From: SIG673 sp045653945
GTDB taxonomy: Bacteria; Bacillota; Clostridia; Oscillospirales; CAG-272
Assembly (NCBI GenBank): GCA_045653945.1
Contig: JAZOML010000033.1
Coordinates: forward strand, 24,253-88,252
DNA length: 64,000 bases
Direction of reading: 5' to 3'
How positions within the stretch are numbered: position 1 is the first letter of the stretch; each line of letters starts with the position of its first letter. This document shows positions 8,789 through 15,934 of the stretch, in pieces. The notes beneath the pieces are model-generated. The model made no database searches. It saw only the letters and a program-made list of their open reading frames with translations, and was not told the origin of the DNA. Position numbers and translations under genes: made by a program.

Positions 8789-9682
8789 TTACTCTTTAAC
8801 TCTTGCGTCGCCTCTGTTTTCACCAACACAGAAAATTGCCAATGTTTTGTAGCCTGAGTGAGCACCGATTACAGGTCCTATGTAGTTTGTAATAATTTTT
8901 CTTTTTGGTAGCTTTTCTTTAAGCATGTCGATTACAAGATGTAAATCATCCTCGCAATCACCATGACTGATAAATATTGGAAGTGATGTGTCATCGCTTA
9001 TCTCAGCAAATATCATATCAACAAGCTTTGCAAGAGAAAGACGTCTGCTTCTGACCTTGTCGTAAGCGGCAAGCTTTCCGATTTCGTTTACGAAAAGCAT
9101 AGGCTTTATTTGAAGCACAGAGCCAAAGAACGCCGCAGCGGATGAAATTCTACCGCCTCTTTTAAGCTGTCCAAGGTCATCAACTGTGAACTCGTGGCAA
9201 ATCTTATGACGCATTTGCTCGGCGTAAGCCTTGACCTCGTCAAGCGTTTTGCCTGCTTTTTTTTGCTCGGAGCAAAGGTAAACGAGAAGTCCTTGTCCAA
9301 ATGATGCACAAAGTGAGTCTACTGCCTCGATTTTTCTATCGGGAAATTCCTCACGAAGCTCGCTTATAGCGTTGATTGCGTTTTGATAGGTTGCGGAAAG
9401 CCCTGACGAAAAGCCGATATAAAGCACGTCCTTTCCGTCCTTTAAATAAGGAGTAAAGGCATCGGTGAAATCCCCGATGTTAATAGCTGAGGTGGAAGCC
9501 TTAGCGCCGTTCTTTAAAATTTGATAAAATTCGGGAACTGATAGTTCACTGTGGTCAGGATTGTTTACGTATAAAGTGCCGTTTAAAAGATAGGACATTT
9601 TGATTATCGGAGTGTCCCATTCCTTTTCCTGCTCAACCGAAATATCCGCTGCGGAATCGGTAATAATTACATAGTTCGCCAT
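8789..9682 (-). CDS. DegV family fatty-acid-binding protein (FakB-like)
   Basis: A 297-residue DegV-fold protein that in characterised systems holds a fatty acid for phosphorylation by FakA. Visible signatures are TDSAADI at residues 8-14, FSSGLSATYQ near 92-101, LKRGGRIS in the middle, and IGPVIGAHSG near the C-terminus. It lies 33 nt upstream of the fakA-like gene on the same strand, so the two probably form one unit. RBS is AAAGG before ATG 9682. Chain-length preference cannot be inferred. Confidence 0.87.
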   Translation of the reverse strand: MANYVIITDSAADISVEQEKEWDTPIIKMSYLLNGTLYVNNPDHSELSVPEFYQILKNGAKASTSAINIGDFTDAFTPYLKDGKDVLYIGFSSGLSATYQNAINAISELREEFPDRKIEAVDSLCASFGQGLLVYLCSEQKKAGKTLDEVKAYAEQMRHKICHEFTVDDLGQLKRGGRISSAAAFFGSVLQIKPMLFVNEIGKLAAYDKVRSRRLSLAKLVDMIFAEISDDTSLPIFISHGDCEDDLHLVIDMLKEKLPKRKIITNYIGPVIGAHSGYKTLAIFCVGENRGDARVKE

Positions 9683-9721
9683 TTTTTAAAACCTTTCTTT
9701 CAAAAAAAATTAGTTTAGATA

Positions 9722-9750
9722 TGGACAAAACGTGTTTAATATGCTATTAT
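9722..9750 (+). promoter_or_regulatory. Candidate promoter for rimM-trmD
   Basis: TGGACA and TATTAT are separated by 17 nt, about 100 nt before rimM. The intervening region is AT-rich without other signals. Confidence 0.45.
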
Positions 9751-9851
9751 ATAATCATGAGCTATTTACTCACTAAATATATTAGTGTAATATATTTTAA
9801 AAAGGTTACAAAATATTTTATATTTTTATTTTATATAATAAAGGAACGCTT

Positions 9852-10370
9852 ATGCAAAAATATCTTGAATGCGGAATAATCACTAATACTCACGGAATAA
9901 ACGGGGCTTTAAAGGTGCTTTCACAATGCGATAGTCCCGATGTACTTGCAGAGCTTGAATACGTGTATATAGAGCAGCTGGGAGTTTACCGAGAGCTTGA
10001 GGTTACGTCCGCCGCAGTATATAAGGATACCGTAATATTCACTTTTGAGGGAATTGATACGGTAGACAAGGCGGTAAGACTGAAGGGCAAAACACTCTTT
10101 GCAGACCGTGAGGACTTTATTCTTGAAGACGGTGAATACTTCCTTGCCGATATTATCGGCCTTGAAGTCATAGATGCAAATACGGGAAAGGTTTACGGAA
10201 GGGTCGAAAACGTAAACACAAACTCAGCTCAACTGCTTTATGAGGTAAAAACCGAGAAGGGAATAAGACTGCTACCCGCAGTTGATGCATTTATAAAAGA
10301 GGTAGTTCTTGATAAAGCGATCTACGTAACGCCTGTTGCAGGACTTCTTGATGACGAGGATGATGTATAA
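9852..10370 (+). CDS. rimM: Ribosome maturation factor RimM
   Basis: RimM binds ribosomal protein S19 and assists maturation of the 30S head domain. The 172-residue protein has the family's N-terminal beta barrel (GIITNTHGINGALKVLSQCD) and a PRC-barrel C-terminal domain (YFLADIIGLEVIDANTGKVYGRVENV). Its stop overlaps the trmD start by one base, the usual rimM-trmD pairing. The RBS is AAAGGA before ATG 9852. Confidence 0.95.
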   Translation: MQKYLECGIITNTHGINGALKVLSQCDSPDVLAELEYVYIEQLGVYRELEVTSAAVYKDTVIFTFEGIDTVDKAVRLKGKTLFADREDFILEDGEYFLADIIGLEVIDANTGKVYGRVENVNTNSAQLLYEVKTEKGIRLLPAVDAFIKEVVLDKAIYVTPVAGLLDDEDDV

Positions 10371-11047
10371 TGAGATTTGACGTTTTAACATTATTTCCCG
10401 AAATGATAAAGGGTGCTCTTGGGCAAAGCATAATAGGACGTGCAGAGGAAAACGGTCATATAGAAATTTTTGCCCATAACATAAGGGACTATTCCCTTGA
10501 TAAGCACCGTAAGGTAGACGATACGCCGTGTGGCGGAGGTATGGGTATGCTTATGTCCTGCCAGCCTATCGACGATTGCCATACCGCTGTAAAAAATCTT
10601 GCGCCCGATATGAAAACGAGAACGGTATATATGTCGCCGCAGGGTAGAGTTTTTAGCCAAAAGATAGCAAAAGAGCTTGCCGCATACGATAGACTTATTA
10701 TACTTTGCGGTCATTACGAGGGAGTTGACAGACGTGCTGTTGAGCTTGTTTGCGACGATGAAATTTCTATTGGCGACTTCGTTTTAACAGGTGGTGAGTT
10801 ACCTGCTTGCGTGCTTATCGACTGCGTAAGCCGTATGGTTGACGGAGTTCTCCCTGAAAGTGAAGCATACGAGCAGGAAAGCTTTATGAACGGACTTCTT
10901 GAATACCCACAGTACACAAGACCGATAGAGTATAAGGGGATGAGAGTTCCCGAGGTGCTGCTTTCGGGAGACCACAAGAAAATTGAGGAGTGGCGAAAAA
11001 AGGAAGCACTTGCGCTGACAAAGAAAAATCGCCCCGATTTACTTTAA
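10370..11047 (+). CDS. trmD: tRNA (guanine37-N1)-methyltransferase TrmD
   Basis: SPOUT-class methyltransferase that places m1G37 in tRNAs reading CNN codons, preventing frameshifts, with SAM as donor. The 225 residues include MRFDVLTLFPEM, DTPCGGGMGMLM, and the trefoil-knot SAM site LCGHYEGVDRR followed by ISIGDFVLTGGELPA. Length is slightly short of E. coli TrmD, as is common in Firmicutes. It is coupled to rimM by a TAATG overlap and is followed one base later by the Toprim gene. Confidence 0.97.
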   Translation: MRFDVLTLFPEMIKGALGQSIIGRAEENGHIEIFAHNIRDYSLDKHRKVDDTPCGGGMGMLMSCQPIDDCHTAVKNLAPDMKTRTVYMSPQGRVFSQKIAKELAAYDRLIILCGHYEGVDRRAVELVCDDEISIGDFVLTGGELPACVLIDCVSRMVDGVLPESEAYEQESFMNGLLEYPQYTRPIEYKGMRVPEVLLSGDHKKIEEWRKKEALALTKKNRPDLL

Positions 11048-11048
11048 T

Positions 11049-11639
11049 ATGGAAAAGCTAAAGATACCTTACCCTGTCATCGTAGAGGGTAAGCACGATA
11101 AAATAAAGCTGCAAACGGTTATTGATACCGAAATTTTCGTTACCGATGGCTTTGGAATTTTCCGCCAAAGCGAAAAAACCGCGCTTGTACGTGCGCTTTG
11201 TAAAAAAAGTAAGATTATCATACTTACCGATAGCGATGGCGGTGGAAGAGTTATAAGAAATTTCTTTAACTCGGTGCTTGATAAGGATAGAATTATACAC
11301 CTGTATATCCCACAAATCAAAGGCAAGGAAAAACGCAAGACAGCACCCTCAAAAGAAGGCACACTTGGTGTTGAGGGTATGGAAGCAAAGCTGCTTTATG
11401 AGCTTTTTTTACCGTTTGCGGGTGGGATTGAAAATGGAAATAAGATGCCCGTAACTAAGGCAGAACTCTACGAAATGGGACTTTGCGGTAGAGAGGGAAG
11501 CGCTATAAAACGAGCCGAATTTGCCCGTTACCTTGGCTTTCCTGCGGATATGACGGCCCCCGCCTTGCTTTCGGCGGTTAATATACTTTATGGAAAAACA
11601 GAGCTTGAAAAAATTTACGCTGAATTTTTATCAAAATGA
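11049..11639 (+). CDS. Ribonuclease M5-like Toprim protein
   Basis: A 196-residue Toprim-domain protein resembling RNase M5, which matures the 5S rRNA ends in Firmicutes. Visible Toprim motifs are VIVEGKHDKIK (conserved Glu, about residues 11-21) and IIILTDSDGGGRVIRN (DxD, about 56-71). A LGVEGM element appears near residue 110, as in the M5 family. The C-terminal part is divergent, so the substrate is uncertain; rnmV is the best family match. It starts one base after trmD and ends the operon. Confidence 0.75.
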   Translation: MEKLKIPYPVIVEGKHDKIKLQTVIDTEIFVTDGFGIFRQSEKTALVRALCKKSKIIILTDSDGGGRVIRNFFNSVLDKDRIIHLYIPQIKGKEKRKTAPSKEGTLGVEGMEAKLLYELFLPFAGGIENGNKMPVTKAELYEMGLCGREGSAIKRAEFARYLGFPADMTAPALLSAVNILYGKTELEKIYAEFLSK

Positions 11640-11698
11640 CGTAAACAAAGGGGAAATACGATTTTTTTAAAAAAAGAAAAGAAAATTTGTTTTTCCCC

Positions 11699-11727
11699 TT
11701 GACAAAAGTAAAAAGTTGTGCTATTAT
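11699..11727 (+). promoter_or_regulatory. Promoter of tRNA-Arg(ACG)
   Basis: TTGACA (11699-11704), a 17-nt spacer and TATTAT (11722-11727) lie 18 nt before the tRNA. Confidence 0.85.
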
Positions 11728-11745
11728 ATATAAGCACGAAAAAAT

Positions 11746-11822
<77 letters not shown>

Positions 11823-11825
11823 AAA

Positions 11826-11857
11826 CAAAAAAAGCAGGTCAAAGACCTGCTTTTTTT
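11826..11857 (+). terminator. Terminator of tRNA-Arg(ACG)
   Basis: Stem AGCAGGTC / GACCTGCT with an AAA loop and a seven-T tract lies just after the encoded CCA. Confidence 0.92.
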
Positions 11858-11962
11858 GTTTTCGTGTCCTCAGTTAACACGAAAACCCACGCAAAGCGAA
11901 AGCTTTGCTAAGGTTTTGTGTTTGAAATGTTGAAAATTTAAAGAAATGTTGGCGCAAAACAA

Positions 11963-11999
11963 GGGTTCAGAGTCCCGCAGGTCGAATGACCTGCTTTTT
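11963..11999 (+). pseudogene. Degenerate copy of a tRNA T-arm plus terminator
   Basis: GGGTTCAGAGTCCCGC (11963-11978) equals the T-arm region of the upstream tRNA-Arg with one inserted base. It runs directly into GCAGGTC-GAAT-GACCTGC plus five T's (11977-11999), a near copy of that tRNA's terminator. The acceptor stem and CCA between them are missing. It looks like a decayed tRNA 3' end with its terminator. The rest of 11862-11962 holds no recognised feature. Confidence 0.55.
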
Positions 12000-12016
12000 G
12001 ATTTGCTATACTTCAT

Positions 12017-12040
12017 AAAAAAGAGGCAACCGCCTCTTTT
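12017..12040 (-). terminator. Terminator of the XRE regulator gene
   Basis: AAGAGGC / GCCTCTT hairpin with an AACC loop and flanking A and T tracts abuts the gene's stop codon. It could also act on plus-strand transcripts. Confidence 0.8.
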
Positions 12041-12244
12041 TCATTTATCTGAAAGTCCTATAAAATAGTCAGCACTGACACCGTAAAAGCGACAAAGCTT
12101 TTTTAAATCATCAATTTTTAATTCCGCACGCCCCTCTTCAATATGACTGTACCCTTGCTGAGATTTATTTATCACCTTTGCCACCTCACGTTGCTTTAAA
12201 TCTCTATCCTCACGCAGCGCTCTCATCCGCTCTCTGTAATTCAT
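12041..12244 (-). CDS. Small XRE-family helix-turn-helix repressor
   Basis: A DNA-binding protein of 67 residues made almost entirely of one Cro/CI-type helix-turn-helix: RMRALREDRDLKQREVAKVINKSQQGYSHIEEGRAELKIDDLKKLCRFYGVSADYFIGLSDK. I place the start at ATG 12244, because AAGGTG lies six bases before it; an in-frame GTG at 12253 overlaps that ribosome site. The gene is divergent from a short transcribed element, and two identical-arm palindromes lie between them, so autorepression is likely. No toxin, integrase or other phage gene is adjacent. Confidence 0.85.
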   Translation of the reverse strand: MNYRERMRALREDRDLKQREVAKVINKSQQGYSHIEEGRAELKIDDLKKLCRFYGVSADYFIGLSDK

Positions 12245-12279
12245 TATACTCACCTTTTTATCTCATTTGATAAAATTTT

Positions 12280-12307
12280 ATCATACTCACGAATTGAGTA
12301 TTGACAA
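12280..12307 (-). promoter_or_regulatory. Promoter of the XRE regulator gene
   Basis: On the minus strand, TTGTCA (12307-12302) and TATGAT (12285-12280) are 16 nt apart. Operator 1 fills the spacer. Confidence 0.6.
12283..12301. promoter_or_regulatory. Operator 1, 19-bp palindrome
   Basis: ATACTCACGAATTGAGTAT, with perfect 6-bp arms ATACTC/GAGTAT, lies in the spacer of the minus-strand promoter. It is the probable binding site of the adjacent XRE repressor. Confidence 0.75.
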
Positions 12308-12329
12308 ATACTCAAAGATTGAGTATAAT
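12301..12329 (+). promoter_or_regulatory. Consensus promoter for the short RNA
   Basis: Perfect TTGACA (12301-12306), a 17-nt spacer and perfect TATAAT (12324-12329) point away from the XRE gene. No protein gene follows on this strand before a terminator at 12392-12423. Confidence 0.85.
12308..12326. promoter_or_regulatory. Operator 2, 19-bp palindrome
   Basis: ATACTCAAAGATTGAGTAT has the same arms as operator 1, centred 25 bp away. It covers the spacer and -10 edge of the plus-strand promoter. Confidence 0.75.
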
Positions 12330-12335
12330 ATAGGT

Positions 12336-12424
12336 AGTTGAGAGCTTAAACGGAAATGACAGTGTTATTTTATCAGCAAAGAACTTCAACTAAAAAACGC
12401 TTGCAAGCCTGCAAGCGTTTTTTA
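12336..12424 (+). ncRNA. Putative short structured RNA under XRE control
   Basis: The predicted transcript is about 89 nt, from A12336 (7 nt after a perfect -10) to the T tract of a strong terminator. Its first six bases, AGTTGA, pair exactly with TCAACT at 12386-12391, enclosing a 44-nt loop region before the terminator hairpin. The only reading frame (ATG 12356) lacks a good ribosome site and runs through the terminator. It may be a regulatory RNA or the residue of a lost divergent gene. Expression is not proven. Confidence 0.5.
12392..12423. terminator. Terminator of the short RNA and of the facing operon
   Basis: ACGCTTGCA / TGCAAGCGT stem with AGCC loop, preceded by A's and followed by seven T's. 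It lies between the convergent short RNA and the inositol-phosphatase-family gene. Confidence 0.9.
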
Positions 12425-12425
12425 T

Positions 12426-13211
12426 TTACATATATTTTCTAACGATTTCAAGTAGCTCCGGATAAGCCACGGGGTTTCCCGCAATAACGGGCATCGGCTT
12501 TTCAAAGCTTAGCTCGTTTCCTTGCATATCGGTAATAACACCGCCCGCCTCCTTGATAAGAAGCATACCTGCGGCATAGTCCCAGGGTGAGAGCTGAATT
12601 TCAAAAAAGAGGTCATATCTACCTGCCGCAATGCCCGAAAGGTCGATTGTTGCCGAGCCGCACCGCCTTAAATCCGCACACTTAAAGAGTATTTCGGTAG
12701 CCATTTGCATTGTTTTTTCACCGTTTTGTATCTTGGTGTAGGGTGAAGTACCAAACGCAACAACCGACTCGCTCATAGTTCTTTTGGAAACGGAAATTTT
12801 TTTGCCGTTACAAAACGCACCCAACCCCTTTTCCGCATAGAAAAGCTCGTTTGTATACGGGTTGTAGATAATTCCTAGGACAGACTCGCCATACTTAAGC
12901 ATAGCAACGGAAATAGCGCTCAGATGTAAATCGTGAATAAAATTGGTTGTTCCGTCAATTGGGTCTATTATAAAGCAATATTCCTGATTTAAAACCGCTA
13001 AGTCGTTTTCCTTTTCCTCGGAGAAAAACTCCGCCTCTGGATATATCTTTTTTATCCCGTCAATCAAAAATGCTTGTATCTTAATGTCATATTCGGTAAC
13101 AAAATTTGCAGTCCCGCCCTTTTCGGTGATTTCCTCTACACCGTTAACGGACAGCATAATTTTTCCTGCCTCTTTTATAAGAGCTATAAGAGAGGATACC
13201 TTGTTATTCAT
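12426..13211 (-). CDS. Inositol monophosphatase family protein
   Basis: Li+-sensitive, Mg2+-dependent phosphatase family (SuhB/CysQ type), 261 residues, cytoplasmic. Motifs are FSEEKENDL (metal Glu), DPIDGTTNFIHDL (metal DxD and phosphate site) and WDYAAGMLLIKEAGG near the C-terminus. Substrates in this family include inositol-1-phosphate, PAP and fructose-1,6-bisphosphate, and cannot be separated here. I prefer ATG 13211, with AAGGAAG six bases upstream, over an in-frame ATG at 13229. The start overlaps the end of the upstream gene by 8 nt, indicating coupling. Confidence 0.87.
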   Translation of the reverse strand: MNNKVSSLIALIKEAGKIMLSVNGVEEITEKGGTANFVTEYDIKIQAFLIDGIKKIYPEAEFFSEEKENDLAVLNQEYCFIIDPIDGTTNFIHDLHLSAISVAMLKYGESVLGIIYNPYTNELFYAEKGLGAFCNGKKISVSKRTMSESVVAFGTSPYTKIQNGEKTMQMATEILFKCADLRRCGSATIDLSGIAAGRYDLFFEIQLSPWDYAAGMLLIKEAGGVITDMQGNELSFEKPMPVIAGNPVAYPELLEIVRKYM

Positions 13212-14109
13212 CGTAATCTTCCTTGTCATTTTTATTTTTTCTTTTTTTGAATTTGTGATATATAAATGTTATGAAATCCTCAAGTTTTCTTAGTAAAAAG
13301 AGCAAAAAAACCTTGATTTTGCCGAAAACAAAGCCAATTCCTTTACCTATCCAACCGAAAAATTTACCGATATATGAGGCAGGATTGCGCTCTGGGTGTT
13401 TTTCAAAATATTTGCCAAGCAGCTTTGATAAAACAACAAATAGAATAAATCCTACAATAATTGAGCAAATGATAAGTATTATAAAGAAAGTGGTTGTGTT
13501 GGTAAAATCGGTATTGATATTTTCGGCTTCGGCATAGTTTGCGGCGTACTCGTTTTCGCTTACGTCAAGCAAGATACTTTCACAGTTAAGGAAGGCATCG
13601 TGCCCGATAGAGGTAACACTTGCAGGAATTTTAAGACTACCAAGCATAGAACAGTTTTTAAAGCAATCGTCTCCGATGCTGATAAGTCCATTTGGGAGAT
13701 TTACGGTTGTCAGGATTTTGCAATCGTAAAAGCACTCGTCGGGGAGCGCTTCAATTACACCGTTAAAGGTTACCTTTGTGAGGTTTTCGCAGTTGCGAAA
13801 CGCCGCCTTTCCAATGGTGGTAACAGTGCTCGGTATGATTACGGAGTTGACGTATCTATTGCTTTGGAACGCCGATTCCGCTATTGCTAAAACAGGAATA
13901 CCGTCAATATTTGTAGAAATCGTATATGATAACATTTCGGTTTCGTACCCGATTACGGTATAATAAGTTTCATCATCGCTTAAACGATACGTTACACCGT
14001 TTCGTATAGGGTCCTGACCGTCTCTTACGGCAAGGCAAACGATTGAAAACGATGCTAAAACGCAAATTATAATCAGAATTGAAGTGAAAAAACGAATACT
14101 TTTTTTCAT
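13204..14109 (-). CDS. Secreted/membrane BspA-type leucine-rich repeat protein
   Basis: A 301-residue envelope protein. Residues 1-27 form a signal peptide or signal anchor. Residues about 55-185 hold four or five LRR_5 units with the pattern IPSTVTTIGKAAFRNCENLTKV and IPASVTSIGHDAFLNC. A strong transmembrane helix follows (about 205-230, FFIILIICSIIVGFILFVVL), then a basic, Phe-rich amphipathic tail, so the repeats face outside and the tail the cytoplasm. LRR_5 domains are common in gut bacterial surface proteins, often as binding modules; the ligand is unknown. It is preceded by a small charged protein and overlaps the phosphatase gene. Confidence 0.8.
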   Translation of the reverse strand: MKKSIRFFTSILIIICVLASFSIVCLAVRDGQDPIRNGVTYRLSDDETYYTVIGYETEMLSYTISTNIDGIPVLAIAESAFQSNRYVNSVIIPSTVTTIGKAAFRNCENLTKVTFNGVIEALPDECFYDCKILTTVNLPNGLISIGDDCFKNCSMLGSLKIPASVTSIGHDAFLNCESILLDVSENEYAANYAEAENINTDFTNTTTFFIILIICSIIVGFILFVVLSKLLGKYFEKHPERNPASYIGKFFGWIGKGIGFVFGKIKVFLLFLLRKLEDFITFIYHKFKKRKNKNDKEDYDE

Positions 14110-14111
14110 AT

Positions 14112-14408
14112 TTATTTCTTCCCGTCCTCGACGTCATCGCCGTCATCGTTGTCATTCTCGTTATCGGTATCAGCTTCGTCGCCGTTGGCACCGCTTTCGT
14201 CTTTTTCTTCAAATTTTTTACCTGTTGCGTGCTCGTAAACCTGCTTGGTTTCACCTGCAAGCGCAGCAACAAGCTCTTCATCAGTCATAGCACTGTAACG
14301 TGCGGAATTTCTCGCCTTTATTTCTTCAAGCTCCACAAGCTCATCACGGTACATTTGAATTATTTTCTCAAGCTCCTCGTCGGAAATCTTCTTTTTCTTC
14401 TTTGCCAT
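14112..14408 (-). CDS. Small charged protein of unknown function
   Basis: A 98-residue protein not recognised. It starts with a lysine cluster (MAKKKKKISDEELEK), continues with a helical heptad-like part containing a YSAMTDEELVAALAG element, and ends in a strongly acidic, probably disordered tail rich in Asp, Asn and Glu. It is first of three minus-strand genes and lies 2 nt before the LRR membrane protein, so it may work with it. No membrane segment is seen. Confidence 0.6.
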   Translation of the reverse strand: MAKKKKKISDEELEKIIQMYRDELVELEEIKARNSARYSAMTDEELVAALAGETKQVYEHATGKKFEEKDESGANGDEADTDNENDNDDGDDVEDGKK

Positions 14409-14492
14409 ATCACATTTTCCTCGTAAATGTATTTTAATATATTATAGCATAAATGTATGCAAAATGCAATAGGCAATAATTTTTCCAATGAT

Positions 14493-14526
14493 AACAAAAA
14501 GACACCCAATCGGGTGTCTTTTTGTT
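14493..14526 (-). terminator. Second terminator downstream of tRNA-Ser
   Basis: AAAAAGACACCC / GGGTGTCTTTTT hairpin with AATC loop follows a degenerate tRNA-Ser 3' end on the minus strand. It could also end plus-strand transcripts. Confidence 0.85.
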
Positions 14527-14528
14527 AT

Positions 14529-14565
14529 TGGCGGAGAGGGAGGGATGCGCTTGCGCCCTCGAACC
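14529..14565 (-). pseudogene. Degenerate copy of the tRNA-Ser 3' end
   Basis: Read on the minus strand this gives GGTTC, GAGGG, an 11-nt loop, CCCTC, then CCTCTCC-G-CCA. The upstream tRNA-Ser has GGTTC-type T arm, CCCTC, TCTCTCC, G, CCA in the same order. The T loop is replaced by a GCGCAAGCGC-containing loop and no 5' half of a tRNA exists. A terminator follows directly, as after the real gene. The 14566-14660 stretch between the copies has no recognised feature. Confidence 0.6.
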
Positions 14566-14662
14566 TGCTTCACGGGGATATCTAGTGCGAACAAATTCGG
14601 CGTGAAGCTTTAGTAAAATCCGCCTTGCGTATTTTACCGGTTCTTTATCCGTTACTTTCGAG

Positions 14663-14700
14663 AATAAACAAAGCACCCCGATTGGGGTTCTTTGTTTATT
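14663..14700 (-). terminator. Terminator of tRNA-Ser(GGA)
   Basis: AATAAACAAAG-C-ACCCC / GGGGT-T-CTTTGTTTATT hairpin begins at the encoded CCA of the tRNA-Ser. Confidence 0.8.
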
Positions 14701-14791
14701 GGCGGAGAGAGAGGGATTCGAACCCTCGGTCGGGTATTAGCCGACACACGATTTCCAATCGTGCGCCTTAGACCAGCTCAGCCATCTCTCC
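14700..14791 (-). tRNA. tRNA-Ser (anticodon GGA)
   Basis: Class II tRNA with a long variable arm. The acceptor is GGAGAGA / TCTCTCC, the D arm starts TGGCTGAGCTGGTCTAAGG, and the anticodon loop TTGGAAA has anticodon GGA. The variable arm is TGTCGGCTAATACCCGAC, the T arm has GGTTCGAATCC, the discriminator is G, and CCA is encoded (14702-14700). Confidence 0.97.
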
Positions 14792-14825
14792 ATTTATTAA
14801 ATTTGCGTTCTCAAAACGCTTAGAT

Positions 14826-14855
14826 ATTATAACACAAGTTTATAGCATTTGTCAA
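14826..14855 (-). promoter_or_regulatory. Promoter of tRNA-Ser(GGA)
   Basis: Minus-strand TTGACA (14855-14850) and TATAAT (14831-14826) are 18 nt apart, about 35 nt before the tRNA. Confidence 0.8.
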
Positions 14856-14885
14856 TAGGTAAATAAAAAAAAGTTGAATAAATTT

Positions 14886-14915
14886 AAAAAGCAGGTGCTT
14901 TCGCATCTGCTTTTT
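14886..14915 (-). terminator. Terminator of the YesL-like gene
   Basis: GCAGGTGC / GCATCTGC hairpin with one G-U pair, flanked by A5 and T5, lies just beyond the stop of the minus-strand gene. Confidence 0.8.
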
Positions 14916-14920
14916 AGTAA

Positions 14921-15916
14921 TTATTGAACGTCGTCGTTGAAAATTGGCGCTTCCTCAATAGGTGCGTCTTGAGTTTTAGGCTCTTCGTCAGCATACGGGT
15001 CAACCATAAGCTGTTTAATTTTAGGCCAAGAAACGTAGCTTCCGATATAGGCGCAGTATCCGTATAGGAACACTATCGGGATGATAAGTCCGAGCGGTGT
15101 AATAAATTTAAGCAAATACCAGTCAATAACAATGAGTGCTACAATTCCAAAAAATCCGAGTGCATTTCGTTTCATTGCAACGCCTGCAAAGATAAAAGCG
15201 TTTTTTATTACCTTGAATAGTGAAAGGTCAAAGGTAATTATCAGCGTGTAGATATAGAATCTCATCAGGCAGTATAGGAAGGCAATGAAAAGAAGCAGGT
15301 AGAAAAAGAAGGAGTAGTTTGGAAGGTTCATATAATAAATAAGCAGACCGTATCCAATCATAAACATAAAGACAAGGTCGAGAATACCCATTATAAAGCC
15401 TTGGCGCAGGTTTCTTTTTATTGCGTAGAAGAAGTCGTGGAAGAAGAAAATCGGGTCCCCCTTGACAAGGTTACGAAGGATGTAGGTTGTTCCGATATTC
15501 GTAAATCCCCAGGTAAGCAAAAGCAGGAGCGAAAGCCAAAACATTGTAGTAGAGGCTGTGGTTTGGACCGACATTTCGCTTGGCGCACCGTGTATACCGT
15601 AAAGTGCGGCTGTTAGCGGGTTTGCGCTATCCTTAACTATTCCGAAGAGGTTGGGGAATATAGAGGATGAGGGGTTTGGTATGCTTGTTGTGAGCAACCC
15701 CGAAATTGCGAGGAGTAAAAAGAAAATAGGGAAGTTTCCGAAGAGGAAAACAAGGTTTACCGAAACGATGCTTCCCATATGCCACCACGAGAGCTTAAAG
15801 AAATTTTTGAAATTTCTTTCAAGGGTGTCCTGCTTTGAAACGCCCTTACCTGAGAGGGGATTGCGGTGGAACAAATTATATAAGCTTGGTCCTTTTTTAT
15901 TGTTCGATTTTGCCAT
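14921..15916 (-). CDS. YesL/DUF624-like multi-pass membrane protein
   Basis: A 331-residue integral membrane protein with about five or six hydrophobic segments: residues ~47-75, 125-147, 175-195, 203-225, 245-285. The motif KGDPIFFFHDFFYAIKRNLRQGF and the pattern of helices resemble the YesL family, whose role is unknown although members often sit beside carbohydrate uptake genes. It is longer than typical YesL (about 210) because of a loop near residues 80-120 and N- and C-terminal cytoplasmic tails. It lies 18 nt downstream of proC on the same strand. Confidence 0.68.
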   Translation of the reverse strand: MAKSNNKKGPSLYNLFHRNPLSGKGVSKQDTLERNFKNFFKLSWWHMGSIVSVNLVFLFGNFPIFFLLLAISGLLTTSIPNPSSSIFPNLFGIVKDSANPLTAALYGIHGAPSEMSVQTTASTTMFWLSLLLLLTWGFTNIGTTYILRNLVKGDPIFFFHDFFYAIKRNLRQGFIMGILDLVFMFMIGYGLLIYYMNLPNYSFFFYLLLFIAFLYCLMRFYIYTLIITFDLSLFKVIKNAFIFAGVAMKRNALGFFGIVALIVIDWYLLKFITPLGLIIPIVFLYGYCAYIGSYVSWPKIKQLMVDPYADEEPKTQDAPIEEAPIFNDDVQ

Positions 15917-15934
15917 TTTAAAGCTAACCTTTCT

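Noticed and set aside
12356..12442. 28-codon frame (ATG 12356) in the short RNA
   Set aside because: No good ribosome site, and it runs through the terminator hairpin into the facing gene.
14434..14676. 80-codon minus-strand frame over the tRNA-Ser 3'-end copy
   Set aside because: It reads through a terminator and a tRNA-like tail and resembles no protein.
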